A stretch of 64,000 nucleotides of DNA, from the NCBI RefSeq assembly GCF_052115025.1, contig NZ_JBFRFW010000002.1, positions 434,001 through 498,000 on the forward strand, in the 5' to 3' direction. A program made the translations under genes and the position numbers. The DNA comes from Bradyrhizobium_A sp052115025 (GTDB taxonomy: Bacteria; Pseudomonadota; Alphaproteobacteria; Rhizobiales; Xanthobacteraceae). How positions within the stretch are numbered: the first letter of the stretch is position 1; each line of letters opens with the position of its first letter. The notes beneath the pieces are model-generated. The model searched no databases. It saw only the letters and a list, made by a program, of their open reading frames with translations, and was not told the DNA's origin. Positions 63,027-64,000 of this stretch are shown here, piece by piece.

Positions 63027-63142
63027 TCGGCGCCGACGCGTTTTTCTTCCGCACCGGCGCCGCTGAAGGCGACGGTGACAAAATGTGAAATGATTCCTTC
63101 GCGGAATCGGTTTAAGCATTCGAACGAATTCGGAGACGAGCC

Positions 63143-63415
63143 ATGGCTCATAAAAAGGCAGGCGGTTCATCGCGCAACGGTCGTGACTCGGCCGGCAAGC
63201 GCCTGGGCATCAAGGCGTTCGGTGGTGAGCACGTCATCCCCGGCAACATCATCGCGCGTCAGCGCGGCACCAAATGGCATCCCGGCCTCAACGTCGGCAT
63301 GGGGACCGATCATACCCTCTTTGCCAAGGTTGAAGGCCGCGTCGAGTTCCGCGCCAAAGGCCGGGGCCGCACCTACATTTCGGTCCTCCCGATTGTCGCT
63401 GCCGCCGCCGAATAA
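63143..63415 (+). CDS. rpmA: 50S ribosomal protein L27
   Basis: A 90-residue large-subunit protein whose N-terminus reaches the peptidyl-transferase centre. It starts MAHKKAGGSSRNGRDSAGKR, the conserved L27 motif, without the cleavable extension found in Firmicutes. An ACGAG ribosome site precedes the ATG. A terminator follows 61 bases downstream. Confidence 0.98.
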   Translation: MAHKKAGGSSRNGRDSAGKRLGIKAFGGEHVIPGNIIARQRGTKWHPGLNVGMGTDHTLFAKVEGRVEFRAKGRGRTYISVLPIVAAAAE

Positions 63416-63476
63416 CCAGGTGGACACATATCGCGTCCGCCGGCCCTGTTGAACCGGCGGAGCGCTCAAAGCTCCT

Positions 63477-63505
63477 AAGGGGAGGCGGGCAACCGGCCTC
63501 CCCTT
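63477..63505 (+). terminator. Probable Rho-independent terminator after rpmA
   Basis: AAGGGGAGGC (63477-63486) and GCCTCCCCTT (63496-63505) form a ten-base-pair stem with a nine-base loop, followed by CTTCGTTTC. The T-run is short, so strength is uncertain. Confidence 0.7.
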
Positions 63506-63580
63506 CTTCGTTTCGCGCCGTCCAGCACCTCCCGATCACCGGCAGGCCGCGGCGCGGAAAAAAGCCCCAAGGAGCATCAC

Positions 63581-64000
63581 ATGTTGCAGGAACTGCCCAC
63601 ATCTTCGTTGCGCGAGGAAAGTAGCGTCGTCCTCGAGACCGCCCGGCTGGTGTTGCGCCAACCGACCCTCGCGGACGTAAAAGCCATCGCGTGCCTCGTC
63701 AACGATCGCCGCGTGGCCGAAAACCTGCGTCGCGTGCCGCATCCGTATACGGCCGACGACGCCATTGCCTTTATCAGTCATGTCGCCGCCACCGATCGCG
63801 ACACCGTTTTCCTGATCGAGCACGAGGGCCGGCCCGTCGGCATGGTGGGCCTCGACTGGTCGCAGCCGGAGACTCCGGAGCTCGGCTACTGGCTCGGCGT
63901 CGACCACTGGCGCCAGGGCATCGCCACCGAGGCCGCCCGCGCCGTGATCGACTATGCGTTCGAGGAATTCGCCATCGAGCAGATCATCGCCGGCGCCCGC
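63581..64000 (+). CDS. GNAT-family N-acetyltransferase (partial, 3' end outside window)
   Basis: The first 140 residues of a RimJ/RimL-like acetyltransferase run off the window end in an open frame. The start ATG at 63581 follows a good AAGGAG site. After a short N-terminal extension, LETARLVLRQPTLADVKAI and LGYWLGVDHWRQGIATEAAR, the acetyl-CoA-binding motif A, are visible. The substrate is unknown; rpmA-GNAT-obgE is a common order in this group, so obg may follow. Confidence 0.88.
   Translation, partial: MLQELPTSSLREESSVVLETARLVLRQPTLADVKAIACLVNDRRVAENLRRVPHPYTADDAIAFISHVAATDRDTVFLIEHEGRPVGMVGLDWSQPETPELGYWLGVDHWRQGIATEAARAVIDYAFEEFAIEQIIAGAR

Overview
The window is high-GC alphaproteobacterial chromosome, most like the Nitrobacteraceae/Bradyrhizobiaceae (Bradyrhizobium, Rhodopseudomonas and relatives). 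The pointers are the order lysC-ptsP-prfA-prmC-DUF4167, a phaR/phaA/phaB polyhydroxybutyrate locus, an IspG/IspA isoprenoid complement, rplU-rpmA followed by a GNAT gene, and the dispersed palindromic repeats common in this group. No plasmid or phage backbone, rRNA or CRISPR array was seen.

Region 1 (1-29.6 kb) is mostly core genome: aspartokinase, the nitrogen-PTS Enzyme I, release factor 1 and its methyltransferase, DUF4167, glyoxalase II, PHB synthesis and its regulator PhaR, an EAL protein with a degenerate GGDEF domain, ribosomal protein L32, MtgA, farnesyl diphosphate synthase, a CPA1 antiporter, IspG, a Zur-like regulator with a candidate operator, a patatin-like lipase, and a MarR-EmrA-EmrB efflux operon.

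Region 2 (29.7-38.2 kb) looks like an accessory lipid or glycolipid pathway. A KASIII/OleA-like condensing enzyme, an MBL hydrolase and an adenylate-forming enzyme lie on the plus strand. They face a tightly overlapping minus-strand operon of extended SDR, GT21-like glycosyltransferase, small alpha/beta-hydrolase-like protein and UGT-like glycosyltransferase. The parts list resembles OleABCD chemistry with added glycosylation, but the product is unknown.

Region 3 (38.5-49.9 kb) holds an SsuABC-type transporter with two flavin-dependent monooxygenases, a divergent aldo/keto reductase, and an autotransporter whose passenger contains exactly seven YVTN beta-propeller blades. About 1 kb containing the SDR gene is duplicated in direct orientation on both sides of this block.

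Region 4 (50-60 kb) is an atypical, more A+T-rich defence-like island: a DNA methyltransferase, a DUF262 protein and a HEPN nuclease in an overlapping operon, then a convergent 1264-residue RecD-like helicase with a C-terminal nuclease-like domain. After it come a frameshifted paralogue of the 16.4-kb membrane protein and an AbiEii-type nucleotidyltransferase with a small partner.

Region 5 (60-64 kb) returns to core genome: tRNA-Ser(CGA), an apparently circularly permuted ROK-family kinase with a Lys/Asp-rich tail, rplU-rpmA, and the start of a GNAT acetyltransferase cut by the window end.
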